From Marthasterias glacialis (lineage: Eukaryota; Echinodermata; Asteroidea; Forcipulatida; Asteriidae), in NCBI GenBank assembly GCA_911728455.2, contig OU452223.1, forward strand, positions 17,417,802-17,481,801: a stretch of 64,000 nt of DNA, written 5' to 3'. Below the pieces are notes generated by a model. It saw only the letters and a list, made by a program, of their open reading frames with translations, was not told the DNA's origin and searched no databases. This document shows positions 16,901 to 27,680 of this stretch, one piece after another (positions within the stretch are counted from its first letter, which is position 1; each line of letters opens with the position of its first letter). Position numbers and translations under genes: made by a program.

Positions 16901-19900
16901 GTTATGTCCACAGCTGACATAGAGGACGTGCACAAACAGACGACAACCAAGCTCAGCATTCTCCGTTTTCTATTTCTATGGTATTACCACATGAAGGCTT
17001 AAAACGTTTACCCACGAATGATTTTCAAAAAATGACCCCTGCTGTGTTTAATATTAAACGAAACAGAACTTCTTTTAAGTCTGGTACCCTACCTTATCTT
17101 TCGTGGCCTTGTGATTCAGACGCTCCTCTTCTAAGAACAAAGTCAAGTCAGACACCTGTTGTTGTAACTGGGCAATCAGAGCTTCCCTAAAGAAACAAAA
17201 TCAATGTATTGAAAATAATCTGGGCTTATACAGTTTGTCATTTGAGACCTACCTAAGCATTCTGGCTCTTTTATGGTATTGATGTTTTAGTTCCTGGTAA
17301 GACCACAGTGCAAATTCATGAGCGCTGCTTACTGCAAAATAAGCGATTATGGCGATCTGTAAAGTGCAGGTTACAAGTGCAGAATTTCACGGTAGGGAGG
17401 GCCATGAAATTGGGCCCAGCAGGAACTTCAATTTTTTTATCCAGGCTTCGGTTCACCCAACCCTCTCCCCCCAAAAAACAAAACAAACAAAAATAATAAA
17501 AAAAAACTTTAATGCTATAACTGCATTTATCATTAATACTCTAACAAAATATTACATAACTGTAAAAAGAAAACGTTAAACCTGTTTGTGTAGGATAATA
17601 AAAAATCAGATAATTTTTTTCAAATAAAAATTACTGAAGCTACAATTGTTAACAAGAAAACAATTCCCATTTTCACAGAAAGCCATCTAGAAGAACGAAT
17701 AGAGAGTTAGAGAAAAAAAAAATCCCTTACACAAAGTATTATTCCATCACCAGCACAACAATCACACACTTACTGTAAACTCATCGATGCCGACGATGAC
17801 CTCGTGTTCGGTCTAGGGGTTCTCCCCCTAGTGCCGGCCGGGCTATAGTTATCATTGGCATCATCAGAGAAGAGATTGGATAGGTCTACACCCCCCGTCA
17901 TTAAACTCTGATGGAGAAGTCTTTGGAGTTTTGACTGATTATCGGTATTGTCTGGGTTTCGTTGCCGAAAGAGGGAATACATGTTCACCCTTTCATTTCC
18001 AAAATTTGACCAGTTTTGATTGAACCCCATCGTAAAAAAAGTTTCATGAGATAATTTCAGGGAATATGTAGACAAATCGGAGGGTGCAGAATTGTTTCCC
18101 AAAGGATTAGAAAGTCAGTTATTTTTCGGGGACGTTATTCCGATGAAGCGTGGCATAACCGAGACGACCGCCATCAGGGTTAGTTCGGGAATTCCAGACC
18201 AGAGGTCCCAACACCAAATCACATACACAGCAAAAGTGCAAAGAGAACAAGTAGAAAATTCGGTTACACATTAAGAATTAGAAGACAAAATACACACAAC
18301 AAAAATAGTAACAAGAAATTTTGTGAACTTTGCAGAAGTTTTTCGAAATGGGATTTGGCAGCTGAAAAGTCATAACTTCGTCAGTGGGTCAAGTTATGGC
18401 AATTGAAGGCAATTAACAGCGATGCTAATCAAGGAGATTGTTTTTTACTTTTAGTCAATCAGATAGGATGCATGGCTTTTCAGTTTGACTGTAAATTGAC
18501 AATGTTACAACAGGTTGCCATCTTCAATGAGCTAGCAACAACTTTGAACTTCACAGAAATCTTAACAATAGTATAGGTAGCAGAGAATGGTTGAACAATA
18601 TGGTGTCACTATAAATATAACAATACCGGAGTCTTATATAGTCTTGTTTATAACACACCTCTCCCTGGTTCTTTATCCTGATTGGCTGAAACACGGTCGC
18701 GTGGGGTGAACTAATAATAGCCTAGTGCATGAAATCTGTACCACACGCACCGCACGCACTTTATTTTGGGGAAATAGTTCGCAAAGCGGGAAATAGTTTC
18801 AAAAACCCCAAAACTATTGACTGGTAAACAGCACCCTCAAAAGAACGAAAATGGCGGCGTCTGTGGATCGAGAAGAATCTCCGGCCCAAAAACTGCGATT
18901 TACTCTTCTAACCGACATTTTGGACAGAGGTGTGTTATAAAACACATATGGACTGGCATTATTCGTGCAATAGTGCACGTCTATGCACCCTCGGGCCTGT
19001 GAGTGACCAGGAGAGGGTCCTACTTCCCTTGGCCTTCGGCCTCGGGAAATAGGACCCTCTCCTGGTCACTCACAGGCCCTCGGGTTGAATAGATGTGCAC
19101 TATATCCCTCACTGCCAGTCCATATGTGTATAATACTACCAACAATTAGGTACTTAAGGTGCTTCAGATAGCATTACATGTAAAATCCATGTAGGGAAGG
19201 GTTGGTATGCAAATGATGTATTGGCATGGGAAAGGGTTGCACTACATGTATGATGAATTAGAGTCAACAATGAAAGGTCACTACTGAAAACACCATTAAC
19301 CCTAACCATCCCAACCCATTAAAATCCAACTGCATGTTTTTGTTTGATTCTGTTGGACTGTGGACAGCACTAGTGCAGTGACCATGCTTTATATGGGATC
19401 ATGCAAACCACAACAGGCCTGGAAACTTCATTCTTGTACATGTTGTGAGGGCAGGGCAGTTTCTCCCACAGAAAAGAGCACTTCTTTGAGGGTAACATAA
19501 ATTTGTACTGGAACACTTCGAGGGGCACCAAGGCAATGACCAGGGACATGGAGGAAAATGCCTCAGTTGCCCTGCAGAGTATCAGGCCTGTACCATAATC
19601 AGAGTCCAACAGTTTGGGTGTCAAATTACCAAATGGTATTGGATTTCGTCAAGAGTGAGGAAGCTTAGGATCCTAGTGAGACAGGACTATAGGTCAATGA
19701 AAAGGCTTCTGGTCTTCACCGAGATCAGTAGAGAAGTTACTGTAGCAGTCACTACAAACAGATCACTTAAGAAGTTTCTTGAAATCTCAAAGGTCACATA
19801 AGTTTCAACGGCCACTGTATACTGACCTTTGAAAGTTCAAGAAACCAATGTACTGTGACCTCCACAAAGAGGTCATATAATAAAGGTCACTACAGAGGTC

Positions 19901-22900
19901 ACTATGAAAGACAGTGCAGAGATTTGTACAGAAGCTCATTGAAGTGCAAAGACAGAATGGTTACATAAACATAAAAATGTGCAGAGTAGAAGGCTCTTGA
20001 CAATTTGTTAAGTAGAACTTTTTCGAACAAATACTGAAAACTTATTCCAATAGATAAAAAAAGGGTTTTAGGTAGTAGTTATTTTAGAGCATTTGTTAAT
20101 TGTGGATTACTATTATTATTCTAAAATGTGAGTAAAAACATCAAGTTGTTATGCAGAGAGCAGTTAAAATAGCTATCAGGTAAATTTGTTAGAACCTGTA
20201 CAAATGCCAATTTTTCTTACAAAATAAAATGGACTCATTTGTGTGTACACTGCATTCAAATGATTCTTTCACAAAAAAAGTTACATAACACATGACAGTT
20301 TGATTTTCATTGGCGTGTTATTTCACTTAGAAGGATGAAGGGTGCGTGACAGTGACGTGACTAAATGGTAATTAAGTTGTAACAAAGGCTGACAGATCCA
20401 AGCAATTAAAGCCTGACTTAGTGCAAAGCCAGTCAATTGAATATTTTACGAGACAATTTGCCGTGATGAAAGAGAAAGTAAAAGTGAAGGCAAAACAGCA
20501 GCCCAGGGACACAAAGTTGGAGGTGTGCAATTAAACAGATATTAAAGAAATAAAGTGTCATTTCTGTAATTTAATGCAACAACTTTGTGGGGTGAAAACA
20601 TGACTTCCCACAAAAATAGTTGTTCCCTTTTCCCCTTTCCTCTGTTCATTGTTTGACTTTGTCCCAATTCAAAATGCTGTATCTTTCCAACATAGCAAAG
20701 CACCTTTGCTGTTGGAAGAAATCCAAAAAATTCCTTTCAAAAATCAATACACAAAAATTGAAAATGAAGATTAAGGCCACTTTAAAAACAGTTGTTATTC
20801 AGCTTTGTGCTTTCATTCTCAACTGTGCTTTAAGAGTCCATTTTATTTTTGTCAGAAAAAGGTTGGATTAATACCAGAGGGAGTAAGCATGCACAACAGA
20901 ACAGATTTTGGAACTGCTGTTTTACCTTCGAGTTCGAGCGAACTTTGCCGAGTCATTAACCTTTGTCAAACCAGCCTTCAAAACGCTCCTGTTCTAAAAA
21001 TTCCCACTCTAAATGTCCTTCTTTTAATGTAATTTACAACACTTGACACTTAACCGATCGCATTTTACTAATTGAACTGCGGTCTAGTTTTGTCAAACCA
21101 TCACCATCTGAACATGTTCTCAAACTAAAATTGTCAAAACTGTTGCAACCAACAAATCTGTCACTTCTGTGACTTTAAAGATTACTGTTTTTCTTGTTAT
21201 CATAATAAGTTTTTTTATAATTATCAAGTTGAATGATATTAGTTATTGATCTACATGTCTATAAATATATTTTCAAAATAGTTAATAAAATGAATTTTTA
21301 CAAATATTTTCCCCTTATATTGAGCTGTGGTTAAAAAAAAAATATCACGACCTTGACAATGAAGAAAGAGAAAGAACAAAAACAATGATAAGACATTTTG
21401 AATAGAACGTGGGGTTCGTGTAAATGTATGACTTCAAAACAAAATCAGAAAGAGGTATTCTGCAAACCAAGTGGATGATGTGTGTTGTGCACACAATGAA
21501 TGGATGAATCGGTCGGTGATGTGTTGAACACGTTGCTATCAATATGTGTGTTGCAATAGCGCACTTTGTGAAAACCCATTGCAAGTGGGGTGAAATGCAA
21601 CAGCTAAAGTGTTGATGATCTGATTTTGAGGCAGTGAAAACAAACTCGGTGGCCGAAACAAACTCTTACAATAAACCAAGGGGATGGAATCAATATACAG
21701 ATAGCAACAGCTAAAAGATAAGTCTTTTATTTCGGAATTATTCCTATATAAATAATAAATACCAGCGCAGGACAGGAATAACAAATGTACACTTACCGTT
21801 CAGGATCTACGGAGGATCTGTAAAAGTGTAAAGGAAAAAAAAATGACAAGACTAGTCAGAGTCATGGGAGAAATTCTTCCTGAATCTTTCACTCTCCTAG
21901 CAGTGTCCCCAGCCGATTACCCAGTTCACTTCGGAACTTGGAAAACCTGTATACACCCAAATATTGTCAGCAAACGGAGGTTGTGTAAACATGCTATCAT
22001 GTAAAATCGGAATACCGCAACAAAAGTTGCATGGACATTTGCTTCCTTTCGCCCACATAAAGAGAACAGATGGTGTTGAATACTTTGTCGATTTTGTCAA
22101 TTATGTGGGGGATTATTGTGTAATCCCTGACTCAAAACCTTTGTACTTTTGTTCTAAGAAGAGGATTACGAGACATCCAGAGGTTTCCACCATTGTTTAT
22201 CATTGTATTTGGGCTCAATGGAGGTAAATCAGAGTGAACCGGGGATCCAGCCTTGGTTCCGAATTGAGGAACAAAATCCGTTTTGCAATTCACAGTGCGT
22301 GAATTCGTCATTTTCTCGATAGAGAAAACAAAAATCCCACCGCCTATAAAGAGAATCTTTGTTCTCTTAGCTTTGTCAAGTCAAGGTTTCCTTGTGCCAG
22401 CGGTACTTTCAAAGAAAAATGTGACTCTCGCAATTCCGAGAAAATAATCCCATAAAGCTGGACGGGAAAAAATGGTAGATTCCCGGCGGCAACTGGTTAA
22501 ATCGGCCCAATTTGTCATACATTTGATTTAAATTGAACCTATTTATAAAGCATTTGTACTGATTTAATACATGATGTTAACTAGAAAACATCCATTATAT
22601 CTGTCTTGAATATTACACCATACATTATGCACATCTTCAGTTGGTTACTTGTTCATATTCTCCTTACCCTTGATAAGGTGCTCTGGGGATACTCCTTGGA
22701 ATTTCTTCCTCCTCTCCAGTGTTGATCGTAACGGCTACTTTACCCCGTCCACGCGTCAGTACCATGCCCGTACCCAACTTGTACTGCTTCCCTGGCTGCA
22801 TTTGCCCAAAAACAAGGAGGAAAAATTAGTTTAGCAAGTGTCTCCAAGCCAGGGTAGAAAATTGTCCATTTCAAATATACTGCACAGACAATATTTCAGC

Positions 22901-24960
22901 TGAGATAATCTCCTCCTGGTGGATTTTATTATTATTGATTTTAACATCCAACGAGGTGAAGTAGTTTGTTCAAGAATATGACAAAATATGATCAAGATCC
23001 AATAATCCTCTTCATCCCAGCACTGTGCAAACCAAAATCTAAAAGTTGGTTTGATGTTCCCGGAAGGAGACTTTGCCAATCGTGTTATCCAGCTGCAGAT
23101 CCATTTATGGGGAAACATTCTATCGTTCAAAGCATATTCATCTCTCCTACTGTTTGACCATTCAGTATAATCCACTGTGGTTTTGAATGATAGACAGACT
23201 ATGCCAGCCTACAATATGATATCACGTGGTCAATGCATTCACTCAGTACACGGTCAACCCACTTACTGTCTGACCATTCAATATCATCCACTCTGGTTTT
23301 GAATGATAGACTATGCTAGCCTACAATATGATATCATGTGATGAATGCATACACAGTACTCACATGTGCACAGTTAGTTGGTCAACTCACTCAAAAATGT
23401 TACCAAGAGTATGTTACGGTCCGAAAGTAGGAGGGTTAAATTATATTTAACAACTAGGCAATGCGCTGCCGTAATCATTATGTAATCCCCAGGGCACCGC
23501 ACCACAACCATAGCAAGTGGTTCACGCGATCTAGTACACAAAAACAGCACTGAACCGCATTTCCCAAACAAATCAACGGTAAAAGCTTTAGCACAGTGAA
23601 ACCCATGTTTTATAATCTGCATCTTTCTCCTTTGGGAAAAGAAAATAACCGCACTTATGTCTTTCATCAGTATGATTACAACCTGCTGAATATTTTACCA
23701 AATTTTTTCCCGGACTTTGATTCTAAATGCGACATTAAAAAATGTAAGTCTGTGCTTTGTTAAGTGTATTGTCAAATGCAAAGTTATGGAAGTTGCGTGA
23801 ACCAGCGTCAAGAAGGTGGGCGTGAACCAGTGTCAAGGAAGTGAGCGTGACCTCGGGAAGAAATGATGTCGGACTACGACGAGGAATTCAAGCAAAGTGA
23901 CCACACCCACCTGTTCTTCTCTGGACACAGCCCTGGTTTTCTTTAATGGTAGATGATTGTCCAGACTCTTCCTTGCTGTTGGTTCTTGCTCAACGTCATA
24001 CACTCTGTCACATCTTGGTTTGACCCCGGGCGGGGCGCTGCTCGATGGGGTTTGGCTGCTAGATGAGGAGCCACGCCTCTGCTGGAAACTTGGCTCGGAT
24101 CTATTCAAAATAATTACAAAAAATGAATGAGTTATGAAACAAAACTGTATTGACTTGTTTGGTTGTTGGTGTAAGACAGATACAACTAATTTTGAAAAGA
24201 AAAGGATGTTCCATTTTCTTTTCCTTTTTTTGACTTACTTAGGTCTTGCTGTGTCGTCTTTGCTACCTGTCTTGCCTTTGGGTTTTTTCTTCGCTCTGTT
24301 CGCCAAGCCACTCATCTTGTACTTATTGGCCTGTTGAGAAAAATGAGAACGTTTGATCAGATACTGCAAGAATTTTGTCCTGTTTTACACTCATTCATTA
24401 ACAAAGGGAATTATTAAGCATCACTGTGAACAAAGAATGGTTATCAAGTAAACATTTATTAATGAAATTTTAAATAGCTATCGTTCTTTGGACAGGGCCG
24501 TTTTACAGTTATTTTATTTTAGACATTAAGCAAAGAAATTTGTCCTTGATGCGTAATATATTAGTTTATCGGACACAACATTATCTCACAATACAAGTAG
24601 CCATATAATACAATTTGCGTCTTAAAAGAATCTTGCATTTTTGCGAGGCATAAGCAAAGGTATTTTAAATTTGTTAAAAAATCTAAAACAACATCCACTG
24701 TCAAAATTCATTCGCAGACAAAATTGCAATTTTTTAAAAGTTTTTTGGCAATGCAACTTTAAAGCATTCCAGTATATAAAATCGAAACGTTTGTGCAATG
24801 GTTTCCAACATCCGATGAGGTCCATTGATTGAAGGTCGCATGAGGGAGGGGGGTTGGGATGTACCCTTCTTACCTGCATTCTATCATGATTCCTCCATTC
24901 TCCTCCCAGGGAAATGGCTGAGTTCCCAGCATTGGGAGCTGTGATGTTAAAGTTACTCAT
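11000..24960 (-). CDS. flacc1: Flagellum-associated coiled-coil protein 1-like (FLACC1/ALS2CR12)
   Basis: The model has 14 coding exons, 5' to 3': 24960-24874, 24330-24239, 24100-23911, 22795-22668, 21817-21797, 17989-17774, 17186-17093, 16007-15848, 15048-14896, 14064-13961, 13261-13100, 12397-12288, 12069-11970 and 11314-11000. All phases match and the total is 1,932 nt (643 residues). The N-terminus MSNFNITAP follows an acceptor at 24964, so a 5'UTR exon lies further upstream. Residues about 124-165 (PGKQYKLG, VAVTINTGEEEE) and about 245-540 (coiled coil, with LEFLQGAFEAYKGTLVQDME at 336-355 followed by EKW) resemble, from memory, mammalian FLACC1. That protein is a sperm flagellum component of roughly 445 residues. 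This one is longer, with a Ser-rich N-terminal region and a basic C-terminal tail. Donors at 12288 (GTTGGT) and 15848 (GTCAGT) are weak. A BLAST search was not possible. Confidence 0.85.
11620..11745 (+). mobile_element. Retroelement terminal-repeat-like fragment with CTGAAGA-hairpin-GAAAC motif
   Basis: CTGAAGA (11638-11644) is followed by GATCAG-AGCATA-CTGATC (6-bp stem) and GAAACGTC. Then comes GGTTCTTTTTAGAACCACCC. The same block recurs as an inverted pair at 14674-14864. I associate such ends with Penelope-like elements, but no reverse transcriptase is present here. Confidence 0.5.
12570..12895. repeat. About 115-bp tandem repeat, three units, FLACC1-like intron
   Basis: Each unit holds CTGTCTGACCATTCA, ATCATCCACTGTGGTT, GAATGATA and a CTATGCCAGCC-CAATATGAT block. 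The same unit occurs twice at 23140-23380 in another intron of the same gene. Confidence 0.85.
13368..13470. mobile_element. MITE, GGTAAATTTCCATTGTT family
   Basis: GGGTAAATTTCCATTGTT at the left pairs with AAAAATGGATTTACC at the right. Related copies are at 14445-14535 and 57285-57405. The last is the best preserved, with GGTAGCAGCAGACTT and AAGTTTGCTGCCACC ends. Confidence 0.65.
14445..14535. mobile_element. MITE fragment, GGTAAATTTCCATTGTT family
   Basis: AAATCCATTTTTTCTTGG, GTGCGCATAATTAGAACTGC, AACAATGGATAA and GTCTGCTGCCACC match the family at 13368 and 57285 in reverse order. Confidence 0.55.
14674..14864. mobile_element. Head-to-head inverted pair of retroelement end-like repeats
   Basis: Arms of about 80 nt start with ATCTCTCTATGAGCTGTGG at the left and end with CCACAACTCATACAGAGAG at the right. 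Both carry GTTTCGATCA/TGATCGAAAC and meet at CTTCTAGAGAAATCTGAAG. A related degraded arm lies at about 14335-14400. Confidence 0.7.
15320..15620 (-). mobile_element. SINE-like repeat, copy 1
   Basis: The reverse complement matches 46085-46310 over GTGTCCTTGAGCAAGACACTT, CTTCACAGCACAGCTGAGAA and the GGGCGAATTAC/CCACTGGAGGTGTGGGC end. A degraded tRNA-like head (ACTTGAGTCCGATGCACTAAACCG) sits at 15585-15610. Confidence 0.65.
16095..16222 (-). mobile_element. tRNA-derived SINE head
   Basis: On the minus strand GTCGTGGCTGAGCAGTCTAA (A-box region) and GTGTGGGTTCAAGTCCCGG (B-box) are followed by TTGACACTTGTGTCCATAAG. The same order is seen in the fuller copy at 40930-41365. Confidence 0.75.
16555..16865 (+). 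mobile_element. tRNA-derived SINE, second family
   Basis: GGGTGGCTCGGGTGGCTAG (A-box-like) and TGGTTTGATTCCTGGCTAGG (B-box-like) precede a non-tRNA body that runs into GCTGCAAGTAAGG. The head is unlike that of the 40930 family. Confidence 0.55.
17990..18327 (-). promoter_or_regulatory. flacc1: 336-nt AG-exclusion zone before a FLACC1-like acceptor
   Basis: The minus strand contains no AG from 18327 down to 17992. The first AG is the acceptor at 17991-17990. Upstream in-frame stops leave this as the only acceptor that can open the exon. A branch-like TTCTAAT and pyrimidine-rich runs lie at about 18220-18290. This is the signature of a distant branch point. Confidence 0.7.
18645..18945. mobile_element. 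MITE with TTATAACACACCTCT ends
   Basis: TTTATAACACACCTCTCC at the left is inverted as AGAGGTGTGTTATAAA at the right, about 280 bp apart. It directly abuts a second, larger palindrome. Confidence 0.7.
18945..19130. mobile_element. Long foldback element
   Basis: CATATGGACTGGCA and GGGCCTGTGAGTGACCAGGA, followed by GAGGGTCCTA, are repeated in inverse order on the far side of the loop TTGGCCTTCGGCC. The right arm ends at TGCCAGTCCATATG. The inner about 35 bp of each arm are almost identical. Confidence 0.85.
19140..21790. other. FLACC1-like intron, mostly unannotated
   Basis: Apart from the AGGCCTG-ended repeat at 19413-19600, I see no coding exon or recognisable element. It is AT-rich, with simple purine runs. 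Confidence 0.5.
21797..21817 (-). other. flacc1: 21-nt microexon of the FLACC1-like gene
   Basis: This in-frame, phase 2 to phase 2 exon encodes about seven residues (GSSVDPER, counting split codons). It has TTTTACAG before it and GTAAGT after it, and joins exons 22668-22795 and 17774-17989 without breaking frame. Skipping it also keeps the frame. Confidence 0.75.
22000..22480. repeat. Dispersed repeat, copy 1 (with 38050-38515)
   Basis: Shares GAGGATTAYGAGACATC, CTCAATGGAGGTAARTCAGA, AAAGAGAATCTTTGTTCTCT, TGTGCCAGCGGTAC and CAAAGAAAAATGT with 38050-38515 in the same order and orientation. No protein-coding match was recognised. Confidence 0.75.
23140..23380. repeat. About 115-bp tandem repeat, two units, FLACC1-like intron
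   Basis: Same unit as at 12570-12895, including ACTGTTTGACCATTCAGTAT, TCCACTGTGGTTTTGAATGA and CAATATGATATCA. Confidence 0.85.
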
Positions 24961-25214
24961 GATGCTGCGGATGAGACAAGATAAAGACTTAATGCATACT
25001 TTTTTCACAGTTTATGATCTTGAAGTGGTATTTAGAATAGTTGTGATAATCGTAACCCTCGATCCTCCCAAGGTCATAGACCGGAGGGTTATGATAAATC
25101 ATAAGTTAAACTTTAGCAATTTTTTGTTCCCAATTGGGTACATTTAAAAAGTTCAACAACAAAAAGTTTTAACAAATTGCCAAATATTAACACATGGTCA
25201 AATATTAACACATT

Positions 25215-25760
25215 GCCAAATATTAACACACGACGAAGCGGATTTAAAACGAATCTGTGATACCCTGTTAAAAAAATTCCAAAAATTACAACAACCAGAA
25301 TTGCTGGAAAATCGCCTGCTGGCCCCCCACACAACCTCCCACAATAGCTACACAGAGGATCAAGGGAACGTGCATTTCAACCAGTGCTCTGCAGCCAACA
25401 AACACTACACAGCTGGTATCCCGTTGACTGCGCAAAACAATATGCAACTCAGCGAATCAGCGAACACGCAATCCTTGCAGCGTTAATACACAAGGAGTAT
25501 TACGTGACTATTTAGTAGTAAAATGGAGATTGTAACGGCAAAATTTGTAGTGGGCTAAAAAGTCATCGATTTGGAGGACTGAAAATGATTGTGATTACAT
25601 TTGAATGCATTTTAATTCATCTTTGATGTATACATGTATTGAGAAGCCAGTAGGCGATTTTCCAGCAATTTTGTTGAGTCTTTGTCATAATCTTTTGCAA
25701 TTTTTTTAACAGGTTATCAAAGATTCGTTTTAAATCCGCTTTGTCATAATCCGTCACAGC
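25215..25760. mobile_element. Foldback element with about 90-nt arms
   Basis: GCGGATTTAAAACGAATCT at the left, then CCTGTTAAAAAAATT and TTGCTGGAAAATCGCCTGCT, reappear inverted at 25650-25745. Short tandem CAAATATTAACACAT units flank it at 25170-25220. No ORF is seen between the arms. Confidence 0.8.
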
Positions 25761-26511
25761 GCCAACACATATACCAGACTGGGGCACTAGTAGTAGTACT
25801 AGTAGTATGACTGATAAACTGTCAAAATCTCAAAAAAGGAGTACAGCGCCTCAGTTACTGGGTCTACAATGTAATGTTTCACTGATTGAATGATAAATAT
25901 CCAGATCCACAACTTTCATACAATACGCTCACTACAATACAAGCTGCCAGGCTGTATTGCTATGTTCACCAAATAGAATTCAGTTTTTAAAAAGAAACTT
26001 CTCATTTTTCAATTGCTCCCAATAATATTTTTGTTAAAAACTTTAATGAACAGAAAATGTTACCACTTATAACAATAATATTCACAAAAATGCTAAATAA
26101 ATGTGTTTACCTGTGCTGTGCTTGTTAGCCTTGCATGATTAGAAATTCCCGGTCTGACCCGGGACCGAAACTTTGCAGAAACTTTGTTGCCACCAGAATA
26201 TTTGAGCTGAGGGCATTCATAAGCAACAAACTCAATTCTCCATCACCTGATCACAGACAACATCAACATGCACAAGGAAATACTGGCCCAACACAAATCT
26301 GTTTAGCCCATTTCAATCACCTACAAACTTTCACATTTTAGGTAAGGAACGTTCCTCGGAGCCTCTTTTGTGATTGCATAGTATATTCTAAACTTATCAC
26401 ATTGATTTTTTACATAATAAAACCGCCCATTCGGCGCTGAAGTTTCCACTGTTTTTCACGAACGATCAATAACTTCAGTGTACAAACAGTACAATATCGA
26501 TTTGCCACCTG

Positions 26512-26566
26512 TAACACCCCGGTAACGAACAAACATATACAGGTAGACTGGTGCTCATTATTTTCA
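26512..26566. repeat. Inverted repeat arm paired with 28440-28492
   Basis: GGTAACGAACAAACATATAC followed by AGGTAGACTGGTGCTCATTA occurs in inverse orientation at 28440-28492. I count only a few mismatches in about 45 bp. Confidence 0.8.
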
Positions 26567-26802
26567 CACGCTGTTACGTATCCTAAAGAATTACAGGTAC
26601 TAACGTTGATTTGATTGATTGATTTTTTGAGTCAACAGAGGGCGCACTGACACTTTTGAAAAAAGGAAACTTGGTAGTAGGCGGGGCTTTGAAAGATGAT
26701 AAGGGGTCCAAAATTAATTTAAATCTAACTAAGCTTTGCACCAGTGAGAGTGATTTCAGCAACTGTCCAGTTTGATCATTTTTTAAAGTTTGCATTTGCC
26801 TT

Positions 26803-26997
26803 ATGTTTGACAACTTAACCATGCCTGAAAATAACGGCATCGGGTCCTTGCTCTATAATGGTCCCAGCCGGGTCTTATCAGTTAACCCACTTCAAACCCC
26901 AACCCCCAGAAAAAAACCTGTCCGACCATTTACTTTGACTGGCCCACAACATACACAGCAAATACAACAGACGATGAATTCAACATTCAAATACTCG
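26803..26997 (+). CDS. Candidate first coding exon of an unidentified gene
   Basis: The ATG-initiated frame begins MFDNLTMPENNGIGSLLYNG and ends at TTCAAATACTCG followed by a plausible donor, GTAATG (phase 0). The composition is protein-like: Pro/Thr/Lys-rich, with QTPTPRKKPVRPFTLTG. TPRK fits a proline-directed kinase site. It lies about 1.8 kb upstream of the FLACC1-like start on the opposite strand, so the pair could share a promoter. I did not recognise the protein and found no second exon. It could be a chance open frame. Confidence 0.35.
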
Positions 26998-27225
26998 GTA
27001 ATGTTTAAAAATATAAATGATTTATTGGATTATGGGTACAAAACAATACATGTGTATTTGTATGCCACAAAAAATAACAGGGAAGTACACATGCAAAAAG
27101 AGAAGGGATTGTGAAAACATTGTCAAAAACAATTAAATTCATACTTTATTCAAGTTCAAATGCATGCTCAAGATTAAGACAAATTACCTTTCTAAAGAGG
27201 GTTATCACAATTTGAGCAACCAAAG

Positions 27226-27490
27226 GCTTAAAGCCCCAGCCAGCTCAACATTGGTAAGAGGAAATAATAAATTAAATAAGATCAAAAATTTGTTTTCGTC
27301 TCAGTGCGACGGAAACTCTGCCTATAGGAATGCGTACAAAAATGCTGAATGCATTTTCACCTTTTTCTTGCAATCGAAACAACAAAATGAGCTGACATTT
27401 TCACAGGTTGGTTTTATTACAAGTATCTTGATTTTTGCAAAGAATGGAAGCATTTACAGTCAGTTTACCAATGTTGAGCTGGGGCTTTAA
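27226..27490. mobile_element. MITE with TTAAAGCCCCAGC ends
   Basis: TTAAAGCCCCAGCCAGCTCA at the left pairs with CCAATGTTGAGCTGGGGCTT at the right. A second copy, seen only from one end, starts at about 59064 and shares about 250 bp in the opposite orientation. Confidence 0.8.
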
Positions 27491-27493
27491 TAG

Positions 27494-27680
27494 CTATATA
27501 TAAAAAGATAGAAAACAGATCTAGCTAAGACAATTAAAACAAAATAAAGCAAAATACAAATGGAGTCAATGAACTGAAATGTTATTGAAACTCAAAATTA
27601 CACTAAAACTGTAAAAAGGAAAAGGATGGCTATTTGTGTCCCCCCCCCCCCCACCACCCAACCATCACCCATTGCAACTT
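27494..27680. repeat. Direct repeat 1 flanking the last elongase exon
   Basis: TCTAGCTAAGACA, ATACAAATGGAGTCA, GAACTGAAATGTTATTGAAA and AAAGGATGGCTATTTGT recur in order at 28263-28435, on the other side of exon 27830-28018. Confidence 0.8.

Noticed and set aside
17774-18102. Exon starting at about 18102 as an alternative first exon (GNNSAPSD)
   Set aside because: It has no ATG start (TTG only) and a TGA just upstream. The region is AG-free, so it reads better as intron before the acceptor at 17990.
24622-25008. Longer start for the FLACC1-like protein (MKKVCIKSLS)
   Set aside because: That extension crosses the acceptor at 24964. The spliced model starts at MSNFNITAP.
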